Below, one piece after another: positions 1 to 8,100 of a DNA stretch of 13,158 nucleotides. The stretch's first letter is position 1; every line of letters starts with the position of its first letter. Below the pieces are notes generated by a model. The model saw only the letters and a list, made by a program, of their open reading frames with translations. It ran no database searches and was not told the origin of the DNA. Made by a program: the position numbers and the translations under genes. Source of the DNA: Oscillospiraceae bacterium. Its GTDB lineage: Bacteria > Bacillota > Clostridia > Oscillospirales > CAG-272. The DNA lies in the NCBI GenBank assembly GCA_009788105.1, contig WQSD01000013.1, positions 1-13,158 of the forward strand. Reading direction: 5' to 3'.

Positions 1-84
1 GAGAGCGAGCAGGGGAAACGGGAGTTTGAGGAGTGGCGGAAGGGGCAGGCTGGGAAGGGAGATGACGGAAATCAGTCTGCATAG
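1..84 (+). CDS. C-terminal end of an unidentified protein (partial)
   Basis: Frame 1 is open from the window edge to a TAG at 82-84 and gives 27 residues rich in Glu, Lys, Gly and Gln, ending in GDDGNQSA. That composition suits a hydrophilic C-terminal tail. Frame 2 is also open as far as a TGA at 95-97, so the frame choice is not certain. No domain can be recognised from so short a piece and I assign no function. The bidirectional terminator at 161-197 is the likely end of its transcript. Confidence 0.4.
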   Translation, partial: ESEQGKREFEEWRKGQAGKGDDGNQSA

Positions 85-93
85 GAGAAAACC

Positions 94-147
94 ATGACAA
101 CAATGCGGGGCAACCGCTCCGCTTACATAGATGGCGATAACTACTAA
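94..147 (+). CDS. Possible 17-residue small ORF
   Basis: An ATG at 94 opens 17 codons (MTTMRGNRSAYIDGDNY) to a TAA at 145. A GGAG at 84-87 lies 6 nt upstream and overlaps the stop codon of the preceding gene, a layout that would allow translational coupling. The terminator at 161 starts 13 nt after the stop. I recognise no family, and an ORF this short can arise by chance. The ribosome binding site and its placement between a gene end and a terminator are the only support. Confidence 0.25.
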   Translation: MTTMRGNRSAYIDGDNY

Positions 148-157
148 AATAGTAGTT
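139..157. repeat. Small inverted repeat before the terminator
   Basis: AACTACT and AGTAGTT form 7-bp arms around a 5-nt AT-rich loop. It overlaps the stop of the small ORF and immediately precedes the terminator. It may be an accessory hairpin or may mean nothing. Confidence 0.35.
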
Positions 158-160
158 ATG

Positions 161-197
161 AAAAAAGCAGAGTACCGAATTGGTACTCTGCTTTTTG
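161..197. terminator. Bidirectional intrinsic terminator
   Basis: The arms 162-176 and 182-196 are perfectly complementary over 15 bp around the loop GAATT. The stem starts with a run of A and ends with a run of T, so it gives a hairpin followed by a U-tract on both strands. On the plus strand it would end the gene or genes at 1-147. On the minus strand it is the first good terminator after the tRNA-Ser gene, and possibly after rpoC read-through. Confidence 0.85.
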
Positions 198-210
198 CGT
201 AATCCTATAT

Positions 211-226
211 TGGTATGACAATACCA
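211..226. repeat. Short hairpin between tRNA and terminator
   Basis: TGGTAT, GACA, ATACCA forms a 6-bp stem with a 4-nt loop in the 3' trailer of the tRNA transcript. It has no U-tract, so it is not a terminator by itself. Confidence 0.35.
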
Positions 227-270
227 AACACATCCCCGTAAATGAAGTATGGGTTCGGATTACACTCGCT

Positions 271-357
271 TGGCGGAGGATGAGGGATTCGAACCCCCGT
301 GGGTTGCCCCAAACGGTTTTCAAGACCGCCGCGTTATGACCACTTCGCTAATCCTCC
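271..357 (-). tRNA. tRNA-Ser(UGA)
   Basis: Read on the minus strand, the 7-bp acceptor stem pairs 351-357 with 275-281 (GGAGGAT with ATCCTCC). The discriminator G is at 274 and a CCA end is encoded at 271-273. The anticodon loop CUUGAAA (318-324) holds UGA at 320-322, which reads UCA and other UCN serine codons. A long variable arm (TGGG, GCAA, CCCA) makes it a class II tRNA, as expected for serine. The T-loop TTCGAAT is present with a 5-bp stem containing one wobble. A consensus promoter lies about 40 bp upstream and a terminator follows at 161-197. Confidence 0.95.
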
Positions 358-360
358 GTA

Positions 361-389
361 AGTCAGCCTGCCACAGGGACAAGCTGACT
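361..389 (-). other. 5' leader hairpin of the pre-tRNA-Ser
   Basis: AGTCAGC and GCTGACT (7 bp) enclose a 15-nt loop. The arm at 383-389 starts at or next to the predicted transcription start (about 388-389). The primary transcript would therefore begin with this hairpin, 3 nt before the mature tRNA sequence. Its role is unknown; protection of the 5' end or an effect on RNase P processing are possible inferences. Confidence 0.45.
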
Positions 390-394
390 ACAAG

Positions 395-423
395 ATTATA
401 TCACATCAAAACAACTTTGTCAA
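395..423 (-). promoter_or_regulatory. Consensus housekeeping promoter for tRNA-Ser
   Basis: On the minus strand, TTGACA (418-423) and TATAAT (395-400) are both perfect matches to the sigma-70/SigA consensus with the ideal 17-bp spacer. The predicted start is at about 388. Such a promoter fits strong constitutive tRNA expression. It lies inside the rpoC-tRNA gap, so the tRNA need not depend on rpoBC transcription. Confidence 0.9.
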
Positions 424-436
424 TCCTTTTTTCAAA

Positions 437-468
437 AGATTTTTGCCAAAGATTTTGCCAAAGATTTT
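437..468. repeat. Short tandem repeat after rpoC
   Basis: The unit AAGATTTTGCCA, with small length variation, is repeated about 2.7 times directly downstream of the rpoC stop. It is AT-rich and forms no clear stem. It may reflect slippage. No intrinsic terminator for rpoC is visible here. Confidence 0.5.
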
Positions 469-475
469 AGCCGAC

Positions 476-3400
476 TTACAATATGGCAACGGTATCTTCC
501 ATGCGGTTTTCCACCTCAATGTTGCGATAACGCTCCATGCCGGTGCCGGCAGGGATAAGTTTACCGATAATCACATTCTCTTTCAGCCCAACAAGATGGT
601 CAACCTTGCCACGAATGGCGGCTTCGGTCAGAACTTTGTTGGTTTCTTGGAAAGATGCGGCAGACAGGAAGGATTCAGTCATTACCGACGCCTTTGTGAT
701 ACCAAGCAACATTGGTGTGCTGGTAGCAGTGCGAAGAGTAATATCCTCTTTGTTTCCGCCGTCGCGGTCGCTTGCTGTGGCAATACGCTCTTCAATCTCG
801 GCATTTGCTGCCTCAAACTCTAAGCGATTGATAACCGCACCCGGCAGAAGCTCGGTGTCGCCCGGGTCGTCTACCTTAACTTTGCGGGTCATTTGGCGGG
901 CGATAACCTCAATGTGCTTGTCGTTAATTTCCACCGACTGATTACGATACACCCGCTGAACTTCACGAATAATGTAATCATAAACCGCATCAAGCCCGCT
1001 TACTTTCACAATATCCTGCGGTGCAATGTGACCTTCGGTCATTGGTTGCCCCTGCTCAACCATGTCACCCTCAGCTACCTCGGTGCGTAGGTTATACGGC
1101 ACTGTGTATTGGGTCGAGGTATTGTCCTCTGCGGTGACAACAAGAATTTTCGACTTGGTGTCAGGGTCATATGAAACTTTACCCGCATGTTCTGCGATAA
1201 TAGCAGATTTTTTCGGGCGACGAGCCTCGAAAATCTCTTCGATACGGGGTAGACCTTGGGTAATGTCACTTCCTGCAACACCTCCTGTATGGAAAGTACG
1301 CATTGTCAGCTGTGTACCCGGCTCGCCAATAGACTGCGCCGCAATAATGCCCACAGCTTCACCAACATTCACCTGCTTGCCGTTTGACATATCCGAGCCA
1401 TAGCAAGTGGCACAAACCCCATACTTTGAACGGCACTGAAGAATTGTGCGGATATTCGCCCCTGTTATCCCCGCAGAAATAATGCGAGAGACGGCAAGGT
1501 CGTTCATCATTTCCCCTGCGGGAGCAATGACATCTTTAGTTTTAGGGTGAACAATGTCAGCCACAGGATAGCGACCAATAAGACGGTCTGAGAACTTGTG
1601 AATCACTTCGCCGTCGTTGTACATATCCTCCACCCAAATACCACCGGTAGAGCCGCAATCGTCCTCACGAATGATAACATCTTGGCTAACGTCAACCAGA
1701 CGGCGGGTCAGATACCCAGAGTCCGCAGTTTTAAGAGCCGTATCCGACAGAGTTTTTCGTGCGCCGCGCGCCGCCATGAAATACTCAAGAATTGTTTGCC
1801 CCTCGCGGAAGTTTGACTTAATTGGAATTTCAATTGTTTCGCCTGAAGTAGCATACATAAGCCCACGCATACCTGCAAGCTGACGCATTTGTGTCATTGT
1901 ACCACGAGCCCCTGAATCAACCATTATCTTCATGGGATTAAAGCGGTCAAAACTTTCTTTCACAGCTTCGATAACGCTATCTGTGGTCTTTTCCCAAATA
2001 GCAACAATACTGCGGTAACGCTCATCTTTTGTAAGCTCGCCTGCAAGGAAAAATTCTTCTACTGTATCCACTTCTTTTTGTGCCGCATCAAGCAGGGCTT
2101 GCTTGCTGTCCGGCACCATAACGTCAGCAACAGAAATAGAAATAGCCGCTTTTGTTGAATAGTGGAAGCCAAGCTCCTTGATTTTGTCAAGAACCACCGC
2201 AGTTTCAGAAACACCATGACGAGCAATAATGCGGTCAATAATTTCCCCAAGTAAACTTTTAGTACACGGGAAAGCAATTTCAAGGTCAAGTGCAGTTTCA
2301 GGGTTTGTGCGGTCAACAAATCCAAGGTTTTGGGGAATAGCCGCATTGAAAATCAAACGCCCCATCGTGGCATCAATAATAGCCGAACGCATTTCTCCGT
2401 CAATCTCTTTTTTCACTTTCACTCGGATGGCAGCCTGAATGCTAATCTCTCCTTGGGAGTATGCCATCATAGCTTCGTCATAGCTTGAGAACGCACGCCC
2501 CTCTCCCTTTTCGCCAGGGCGGTCGGTTGTCAGATAGAAACATCCAAGAACCATGTCCTGTTGCGGCACTGTCACCGCACGCCCGTCAGAGGGTTTAAGC
2601 AGGTTGTTTGCCGAAAGCATCAGGAATCGTGCCTCTGCTTGTGCTTCAGCGGATAGTGGAACGTGAACCGGCATTTGGTCTCCGTCAAAGTCCGCATTAA
2701 ACGCCGCACACACAAGAGGGTGCAGTTTAATAGCCTTACCCTCAACGAGTACAGGCTCGAACGCTTGAATCGACAGTCTATGAAGGGTTGGCGCACGGTT
2801 TAGAAGCACAGGATGCTCGCTAATCACATTCTCAAGTGCGTCCCAAACTTCAGGGTGTACGCGGTCAACACGCTTTTTCGCGTCTTTGATGTTGCTTGCC
2901 GCAAGAGTTTCCACCAAACGCTTCATAACAAAGGGCTTGAACAGCTCCAGTGCCATTTCTTTCGGCAGTCCGCATTGGTAAATCTTTAGCTCCGGTCCAA
3001 CAACGATAACCGAACGCCCCGAATAGTCAACACGTTTACCAAGCAGGTTTTGACGGAAGCGTCCTTGTTTACCACGCAAAATCTCTGATAGAGATTTCAG
3101 CGGGCGGTTACTGCTTCCACCGGTGACAGGCTTGCCGCGGCGGCCATTGTCGATAAGTGCGTCCACCGATTCTTGCAACATACGCTTTTCGTTGCGGATA
3201 ATAATATCAGGCGCGCGAAGCTCCAACAGCTTTTTCAGGCGGTTGTTTCGGTTAAGCACACGACGATACAAGTCGTTTAGGTCGCTGGAGGCATAACGCC
3301 CCCCGTCAAGCTGAACCATCGGGCGAATTTCCGGCGGAATAACAGGCAGATAGTCAATCACCATCCATTCGGGGCGGTTGCCGCTTTTACGGAAGGCCTC

Positions 3401-4036
3401 CACCACTTCAAGACGCTTAATCAGCTTGATTTTCTTTTGCCCGACTGCTGTTTTCAGCTCTTCTTTCAGCTGAACTGCAAGTTCGGGAATATTAAGCTCG
3501 GCAAGTAGCTCTCGCACAGCCTCTGCACCCATACCAACACGAAAATCGTTTTCGTACAGCTCATATGCACGACGATAATCCATTTCGGTAAGGGTTTGGT
3601 ACTTCTCAAGGGGAGATTTCCCTGGGTCAATTACAATGTAAGAGGCGAAGTACAACACTTGCTCCAACAGCTTTGGAGTAATGTTTAACAGCAATCCCAT
3701 ACGAGAGGGGACAGCTTTGAAGTACCATATGTGGGACACCGGGGCGGCAAGGGCGATATGCCCCATCCGCTCGCGACGAACCTTTTTGGTGGTAACTTCC
3801 ACGCCGCATTTTTCGCAAGTTTTCCCACGATAGCGAACGCGTTTATATTTACCACACATACATTCCCAGTCCTTGCTTGGACCAAAAATCCGTTCGCAGA
3901 ACAAGCCATCACGCTCCGCTTTGGTTGTGCGATAGTTAATCGTTTCGGGTTTTGTTACCTCGCCGAAACTCCAGTCAAGAATCATTTCGGGGGAGGCAAG
4001 ACCAATACGAATTGAATCAAATGTTGTCTTTGGCAT
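476..4036 (-). CDS. rpoC: DNA-directed RNA polymerase subunit beta'
   Basis: This 1186-residue protein is the large catalytic subunit of RNA polymerase. An N-terminal zinc-binding domain has Cys59, Cys61, Cys74 and Cys77. The catalytic loop NADFDGDQM is at 447-455, with the Mg-binding Asp449, Asp451 and Asp453. The bridge-helix region is near 748-790, and a second zinc site uses Cys794, Cys868, Cys875 and Cys878. The trigger loop region (about 891-922, with AAQSIGEPGTQLTMRTFHTGG) carries no large insertion, unlike the proteobacterial subunit, and the length is usual for Bacillota. The ATG at 4036 has AGAAGG at 4044-4049, 7 nt away. It is separated from rpoB by 103 bp, so the two genes very probably share a transcript. 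No strong terminator follows before the tRNA-Ser promoter. Confidence 0.99.
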   Translation of the reverse strand: MPKTTFDSIRIGLASPEMILDWSFGEVTKPETINYRTTKAERDGLFCERIFGPSKDWECMCGKYKRVRYRGKTCEKCGVEVTTKKVRRERMGHIALAAPVSHIWYFKAVPSRMGLLLNITPKLLEQVLYFASYIVIDPGKSPLEKYQTLTEMDYRRAYELYENDFRVGMGAEAVRELLAELNIPELAVQLKEELKTAVGQKKIKLIKRLEVVEAFRKSGNRPEWMVIDYLPVIPPEIRPMVQLDGGRYASSDLNDLYRRVLNRNNRLKKLLELRAPDIIIRNEKRMLQESVDALIDNGRRGKPVTGGSSNRPLKSLSEILRGKQGRFRQNLLGKRVDYSGRSVIVVGPELKIYQCGLPKEMALELFKPFVMKRLVETLAASNIKDAKKRVDRVHPEVWDALENVISEHPVLLNRAPTLHRLSIQAFEPVLVEGKAIKLHPLVCAAFNADFDGDQMPVHVPLSAEAQAEARFLMLSANNLLKPSDGRAVTVPQQDMVLGCFYLTTDRPGEKGEGRAFSSYDEAMMAYSQGEISIQAAIRVKVKKEIDGEMRSAIIDATMGRLIFNAAIPQNLGFVDRTNPETALDLEIAFPCTKSLLGEIIDRIIARHGVSETAVVLDKIKELGFHYSTKAAISISVADVMVPDSKQALLDAAQKEVDTVEEFFLAGELTKDERYRSIVAIWEKTTDSVIEAVKESFDRFNPMKIMVDSGARGTMTQMRQLAGMRGLMYATSGETIEIPIKSNFREGQTILEYFMAARGARKTLSDTALKTADSGYLTRRLVDVSQDVIIREDDCGSTGGIWVEDMYNDGEVIHKFSDRLIGRYPVADIVHPKTKDVIAPAGEMMNDLAVSRIISAGITGANIRTILQCRSKYGVCATCYGSDMSNGKQVNVGEAVGIIAAQSIGEPGTQLTMRTFHTGGVAGSDITQGLPRIEEIFEARRPKKSAIIAEHAGKVSYDPDTKSKILVVTAEDNTSTQYTVPYNLRTEVAEGDMVEQGQPMTEGHIAPQDIVKVSGLDAVYDYIIREVQRVYRNQSVEINDKHIEVIARQMTRKVKVDDPGDTELLPGAVINRLEFEAANAEIEERIATASDRDGGNKEDITLRTATSTPMLLGITKASVMTESFLSAASFQETNKVLTEAAIRGKVDHLVGLKENVIIGKLIPAGTGMERYRNIEVENRMEDTVAIL

Positions 4037-4139
4037 ATATACACCTTCTTTAATTTAATAGTGAACAGGCAACCAGTTAAAAGCAAGGGGGGAAGTCACA
4101 CTCTAAAGCGGCTTAACCGCCGAGATAGAAGGCACATTC
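4037..4139 (-). other. rpoB-rpoC intergenic spacer with structured motif
   Basis: This 103-bp gap holds one copy of a 19-nt motif also found in the rpoB leader (4118-4136), followed in RNA sense by a GCGG/CCGC hairpin (4108-4120). A related 13-mer, AGAGTGTGACTTC on the minus strand, is at 4092-4104. The rpoC ribosome binding site ends the spacer. I see no promoter or intrinsic terminator in it. Confidence 0.5.
4118..4136 (-). repeat. 19-nt motif, copy 2 (after rpoB)
   Basis: This 19-nt stretch is identical to 8082-8100. In both places it is read in the same direction as rpoB, and a small hairpin with GCGG and CCGC arms follows immediately. It begins 3 nt after the rpoB stop codon. It may be a processing or protein-binding site on the rpoBC mRNA; the function is unknown. 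Confidence 0.6.
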
Positions 4140-7100
4140 TTACTCATCATAACTTTCGCCATCGTCCGCATCATCTCCGTCCGGGTCGGCAAAATCAGCG
4201 GCAGGGTCAACATATCCCTCGTCAAACTCTTCAAGTTCATCATCGCTCAAGTCCTCGTCGTCTTCGCCTTCTTCAAGAGCGGCTTTGAAAAGGTCGCTTG
4301 TAGCAATGGTTTCCCCAATATCATCAGGGTCAACATAGGTGACGGGTGCGTCCTCTTCAGCTAATTGCGCAAGTTCAATCTCATCTCCGTTTTCGTCAAG
4401 AATACGAATGTCAAGTGCAAGTGATTGAAGCTCTTTTATAAGAACCCTGAAGGACTCCGGTACACCCGGGGTAGGAATGTTTTGCCCTTTAACAATTGCT
4501 TCGTATGTCTTGACACGACCAACAACATCGTCAGACTTAACTGTAAGAATTTCTTGCAGGGTATAAGCAGCACCATATGCCTCAAGTGCCCAAACTTCCA
4601 TTTCTCCAAAACGCTGTCCGCCGAACTGGGCTTTACCGCCGAGCGGCTGTTGTGTCACCAGCGAATACGGACCGGTTGAACGGGCATGAATCTTGTCATC
4701 AACAAGATGCGCCAGCTTTAGGTAGTACATAACGCCCACGGTAACAGGATTGTCAAAGGCTTCGCCTGTGCGACCATCATACAGAATGGTTTTCCCGTCT
4801 GTGCTCATGCCTGCCATAGAAAGAGTTTCTTCAATTTCTTTCTCGTTTGCGCCGTCAAAGACAGGGGTCATAACTTTCCACCCCAGCTTGCGTGCCGCCA
4901 TGCCAAGTTGCACCTCAAACACCTGCCCAATGTTCATACGAGAGGGAACGCCAAGCGGGTTCAAGACAATGTCAAGGGGTGTGCCGTCAGGAAGAAATGG
5001 CATATCTTCCTCCGGAAGAATGCGGGAAACAACACCCTTATTCCCGTGGCGTCCCGCCATTTTATCCCCAACAGAAATTTTACGCTTTTGGGCAATGTAC
5101 ACCTTAACTTCTTTGTTCACACCGGGAGGCAAGTCGTCTCCGTTTTCGCGACTGAACACACGGACATCCACCACCACTCCGGTTTCACCGTGGGGCAGTT
5201 TAAGGGAAGTGTCACGAACTTCGCGGGCTTTTTCTCCGAAAATGGCGCGAAGCAGACGCTCTTCCGCAGTAAGCTCGGTTTCGCCTTTAGGGGTAACTTT
5301 ACCTACAAGCACGTCCCCTGCACGAACTTCCGTACCTTTGCGGATAACCCCGCCAGCATCAAGGTCTTTTAGTGTATCTTCGCCTGTGTTAGGCACTTCA
5401 CGAGTTATTTCTTCCGGACCAAGTTTGGTGTCCCGTGCCTCGTGGCTGTATTCTTCAATATGAAGAGAAGTATAAACATCATCACGAACAAGTCGTTCGT
5501 TCAGCAGAACTGCGTCCTCGTAATTATAACCTTCCCATGTCATAAAGCCGATAAGAACGTTCTTACCAAGGGCAATTTCGCCGTTTTCAGTAGCACTGCC
5601 GTCGGCGATAATCTGCCCTGCGACTACGCTTTCGCCCGGAGTAACAATGGGACGTTGATTAATACACATTCCTTGGTTACTACGCTTGAATTTAATCAGC
5701 GGGTAGCTTTCTTTCGCACCTTTTTTTGTGCGAATAAGAATTGTGTCAGCAGAAACCGCTTCAACAATGCCGTCAGAATTTGCTTTTATAATTGCACCAG
5801 AGTCAAGGGCAGCCTTATGCTCCATACCAGTGCCCACAATAGGGGCTTCTGTTACAAGGAGGGGAACAGCTTGTTTCTGCATGTTCGCTCCCATTAGAGC
5901 GCGAGAGTTCTCGTTGTTTTCAAGGAACGGAATCATACTTGTGGCAACCGACACAAGCATTTTTGGCGAAACGTCCATAAAGTCAACAGTAGTAGCGTCA
6001 ACCTGAACGATTTCACTTCTTGTCCGTGCCGCAACACGCTTGTTTACAAAGCGATTGTCCTCTGTCAGAGGCTCGTTTGCCTGTGCAACAATATATTCAT
6101 CTTCCCTGTCTGCTGATAGGTACACAACTTCGTCGGTTACTATGCCACTTTCTTTGTCAACACGACGATACGGGGCCTCCATAAAGCCGTACTTGTTCAC
6201 TTTGGCGTAAGTAGCAAGATAGCCGATAAGCCCGATGTTGGGTCCCTCCGGGGTTTCGATTGGGCAAAGACGACCATAGTGGGTGTAGTGAACGTCACGA
6301 ACTTCAAAGCTGGCACGCTCACGAGAAAGTCCTCCCGGACCAAGAGCAGAAATACGACGCTTGTGGGTTAGTTCCGCAAGTGGGTTGTGCTGGTCCATGA
6401 ACTGTGACAACGGCGAACTTCCGAAAAACTCACGCAGGCTGGTCACGATTGGGCGAATGTTAATCAAATTCTCGGGTGTAACATTTTCGGTGTCTTGAAT
6501 AGTCATGCGTTCTTTGATGGTTTTGTCCATTCGGGTAAAACCAATACGCATTTGATTTTGCAAAAGCTCACCAACGCTGCACAAACGACGATTGCCAAGA
6601 TGGTCAATGTCATCTTCTACCCCAACACCTTGAGAAAGGCAAGCAAGGTAGTTCACCGACGCGTATATGTCTTCACGAGTCACGTGCTTTGGCATAAGGC
6701 GTCTTTTATGGGTTGTAGCCTCGGCAATGATTTTCTTTTTATTGCCTCCGCACTCTTCCACGATTTCAAGAAGTTCGGGTAAATATATACGCCCGGTAAT
6801 TCCGCAGGCTTCAAGGTCATAACCAAGAACAGTTTCGGGATACACACAGCTGTTTCCAATAATTTTGATTTCCGGCGAGGCTTCGTTGCCGTGGATATAC
6901 ACTTCGTTTGCTCCACGACGCTCAAGTTCCTCTGCCATTGCAAAAGTCAGCTCGGTTTCTGCATCAAAAATCACTTCCCCTGTTACCATGCTAACAGCAG
7001 GACGAGATAGTTTGCGACCAGCGGCGCGACCAACAATGCTCAGCTTTTTGTTGTATTTATAACGCCCCACATGAACCAGGTCATAACGACGAGGGTCAAA

Positions 7101-7901
7101 GAACAGATTGTTCACCAGCAACTGCGCTGATTCTACCGTTGGCGGTTCGCCCGGGCGTTGTTTTTTGTATATTTCTTTAAGAGCTTCTTCTCCAAGGGTG
7201 CGACGGGTTTCGGCGGCGGCAACAGCCATGCCGTCTTTTTCCATGGTGTTCACAATCATCGGGTCTTCCCCGAACATTGCGATAATATCATCGTCCGATT
7301 CAACACCAAGGGCACGGAGAAGAACCGTGATTGGCATTTTGCGGTTTTTATCTATACGAACATACAAAATATTGTTTGCGTCAGTTTCATACTCAAGCCA
7401 CGCTCCCCGATAAGGGATAACTTGCCCGGTAATAATTCGCACTCCGTTTTTGTCAAGTCCGGTAGCAAACGAAACCCCCGGAGAGCGACGAATTTGCGAA
7501 ACGATTACACGTTCCGCTCCGTTTATAATAAATGTACCGTTACGAGTCATAAGCGGAAAGTCGCCCATGAAAATCTCTTTTTCAGAAACCTCACCCGTAC
7601 CTTTGTTAAACAAACGCACAGTAACGCGAAGAGGTGCGGCGTAGTTCACATCTCGCTCTTTGCATTCTTCCTCGGTAAATTTTGGACCTCCGTCAATACG
7701 AAAATCAATAAACTCTATGGACAAGTTGCCGCTATAATCAGTAATGGGAGAAACATCTTTCATTACTTCCCGCATACCTTCGTCCATAAACCATTGATAG
7801 CTTTGACGTTGCACCTCGATAAGGTCGGGCATCTCCAAAACTTCGCTAATTCTGGAATAGTCAATTCTTGTTGTGGTGCCAAACTTTTTTGGTTTTACCA
7901 T
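4140..7901 (-). CDS. rpoB: DNA-directed RNA polymerase subunit beta
   Basis: This 1253-residue protein is the second large RNA polymerase subunit and forms the active-site cleft with beta'. The rifampicin-binding region is at about 493-521 (SSPLSQFMDQHNPLAELTHK, then RRISALGPGG). The active-centre segment GDKMAGRHGNKG begins at 945, with the conserved lysines at 947 and 955. The protein ends in an acidic tail: about 25 of the last 45 residues are Asp or Glu. Acidic beta tails of variable length occur in other Bacillota. The ATG at 7901 has GAGAGGA at 7909-7915, 7 nt away. A 26-codon upstream ORF stops across this start codon. rpoC follows after 103 bp. No rplKAJL genes lie upstream, unlike the common arrangement. 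Confidence 0.99.
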   Translation of the reverse strand: MVKPKKFGTTTRIDYSRISEVLEMPDLIEVQRQSYQWFMDEGMREVMKDVSPITDYSGNLSIEFIDFRIDGGPKFTEEECKERDVNYAAPLRVTVRLFNKGTGEVSEKEIFMGDFPLMTRNGTFIINGAERVIVSQIRRSPGVSFATGLDKNGVRIITGQVIPYRGAWLEYETDANNILYVRIDKNRKMPITVLLRALGVESDDDIIAMFGEDPMIVNTMEKDGMAVAAAETRRTLGEEALKEIYKKQRPGEPPTVESAQLLVNNLFFDPRRYDLVHVGRYKYNKKLSIVGRAAGRKLSRPAVSMVTGEVIFDAETELTFAMAEELERRGANEVYIHGNEASPEIKIIGNSCVYPETVLGYDLEACGITGRIYLPELLEIVEECGGNKKKIIAEATTHKRRLMPKHVTREDIYASVNYLACLSQGVGVEDDIDHLGNRRLCSVGELLQNQMRIGFTRMDKTIKERMTIQDTENVTPENLINIRPIVTSLREFFGSSPLSQFMDQHNPLAELTHKRRISALGPGGLSRERASFEVRDVHYTHYGRLCPIETPEGPNIGLIGYLATYAKVNKYGFMEAPYRRVDKESGIVTDEVVYLSADREDEYIVAQANEPLTEDNRFVNKRVAARTRSEIVQVDATTVDFMDVSPKMLVSVATSMIPFLENNENSRALMGANMQKQAVPLLVTEAPIVGTGMEHKAALDSGAIIKANSDGIVEAVSADTILIRTKKGAKESYPLIKFKRSNQGMCINQRPIVTPGESVVAGQIIADGSATENGEIALGKNVLIGFMTWEGYNYEDAVLLNERLVRDDVYTSLHIEEYSHEARDTKLGPEEITREVPNTGEDTLKDLDAGGVIRKGTEVRAGDVLVGKVTPKGETELTAEERLLRAIFGEKAREVRDTSLKLPHGETGVVVDVRVFSRENGDDLPPGVNKEVKVYIAQKRKISVGDKMAGRHGNKGVVSRILPEEDMPFLPDGTPLDIVLNPLGVPSRMNIGQVFEVQLGMAARKLGWKVMTPVFDGANEKEIEETLSMAGMSTDGKTILYDGRTGEAFDNPVTVGVMYYLKLAHLVDDKIHARSTGPYSLVTQQPLGGKAQFGGQRFGEMEVWALEAYGAAYTLQEILTVKSDDVVGRVKTYEAIVKGQNIPTPGVPESFRVLIKELQSLALDIRILDENGDEIELAQLAEEDAPVTYVDPDDIGETIATSDLFKAALEEGEDDEDLSDDELEEFDEGYVDPAADFADPDGDDADDGESYDE

Positions 7902-7975
7902 TTGAAAATCCTCTCGCTGTGTGTGATGAGTACTCTTTTGAGTGTGCCTCCTAATCCCGCATTGTGGTCAATCAT
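7895..7975 (-). CDS. Possible 26-residue upstream ORF overlapping the rpoB start
   Basis: An ATG at 7975 opens 26 codons (beginning MIDHNAGLGGTLKR) to a TAA at 7895-7897. The stop lies just inside rpoB, in the arrangement ATGGTAA, so translation of the small ORF would end over the rpoB start. The rpoB ribosome binding site lies within it. The upstream GAG at 7984-7986 is a poor ribosome binding site, which weakens the case. I recognise no family. If translated, it could couple ribosome flow to rpoB initiation. Confidence 0.25.
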   Translation of the reverse strand: MIDHNAGLGGTLKRVLITHSERIFKW

Positions 7976-7987
7976 GTTTCAATCTCG

Positions 7988-8051
7988 TTATTTTGACTTT
8001 TCAAAAAACCGTTGCTACGCAACGAAAAGTTTTTTGAAAAAGCCAAAATAA
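7988..8051 (-). terminator. 64-bp palindrome, terminator-like, in the rpoB leader
   Basis: The outer arms 7988-8009 and 8029-8051 pair over about 22 bp with one bulge. One position is a mismatch on the plus strand but a G-U pair in minus-strand RNA, which favours a function in the rpoB transcript. The inner hairpin CGTTGC-GTA-GCAACG (8024-8010) is followed on the minus strand by GTTTTTT (8009-8003), the form of an intrinsic terminator. It could be an attenuator for rpoBC, or a palindromic repeat. Confidence 0.55.
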
Positions 8052-8081
8052 TTCGCTCCAAGCGGAAAAACACCGCTTATA

Positions 8082-8100
8082 CGCCGAGATAGAAGGCACA
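8082..8100 (-). repeat. 19-nt motif, copy 1 (rpoB leader)
   Basis: Identical to 4118-4136 and in the same orientation. In RNA sense it is followed by an AAGCGG/CCGCTT hairpin (8060-8078). Its first half overlaps the 5' arm of the possible 14-bp long-range stem. Confidence 0.6.

Noticed and set aside
271..357. tRNA-Ser as an integration (attachment) site.
   Set aside because: No duplicated tRNA 3' end and no integrase gene is seen in the window.
437..468. Short repeats after rpoC as a possible CRISPR array.
   Set aside because: The units are about 12 nt with no spacers, and no cas genes are present. It is a simple tandem repeat.
6411..6413. Pro497 in the rifampicin region of RpoB, at first taken as a change of the resistance residue Gln513 (E. 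coli numbering).
   Set aside because: Aligning SSPLSQFMDQ puts the Pro at position 510. The residue matching Gln513 is still Gln, and those matching Asp516, His526, Arg529 and Ser531 are also unchanged. No resistance is predicted from this.
7158..8051. A 297-codon plus-strand ORF antisense to rpoB and its leader.
   Set aside because: It is the mirror of a conserved rpoB reading frame, its composition is unlike a real protein, and it has no convincing ribosome binding site. The same holds for the long plus-strand ORFs at 4750-5463 and 4908-5372.
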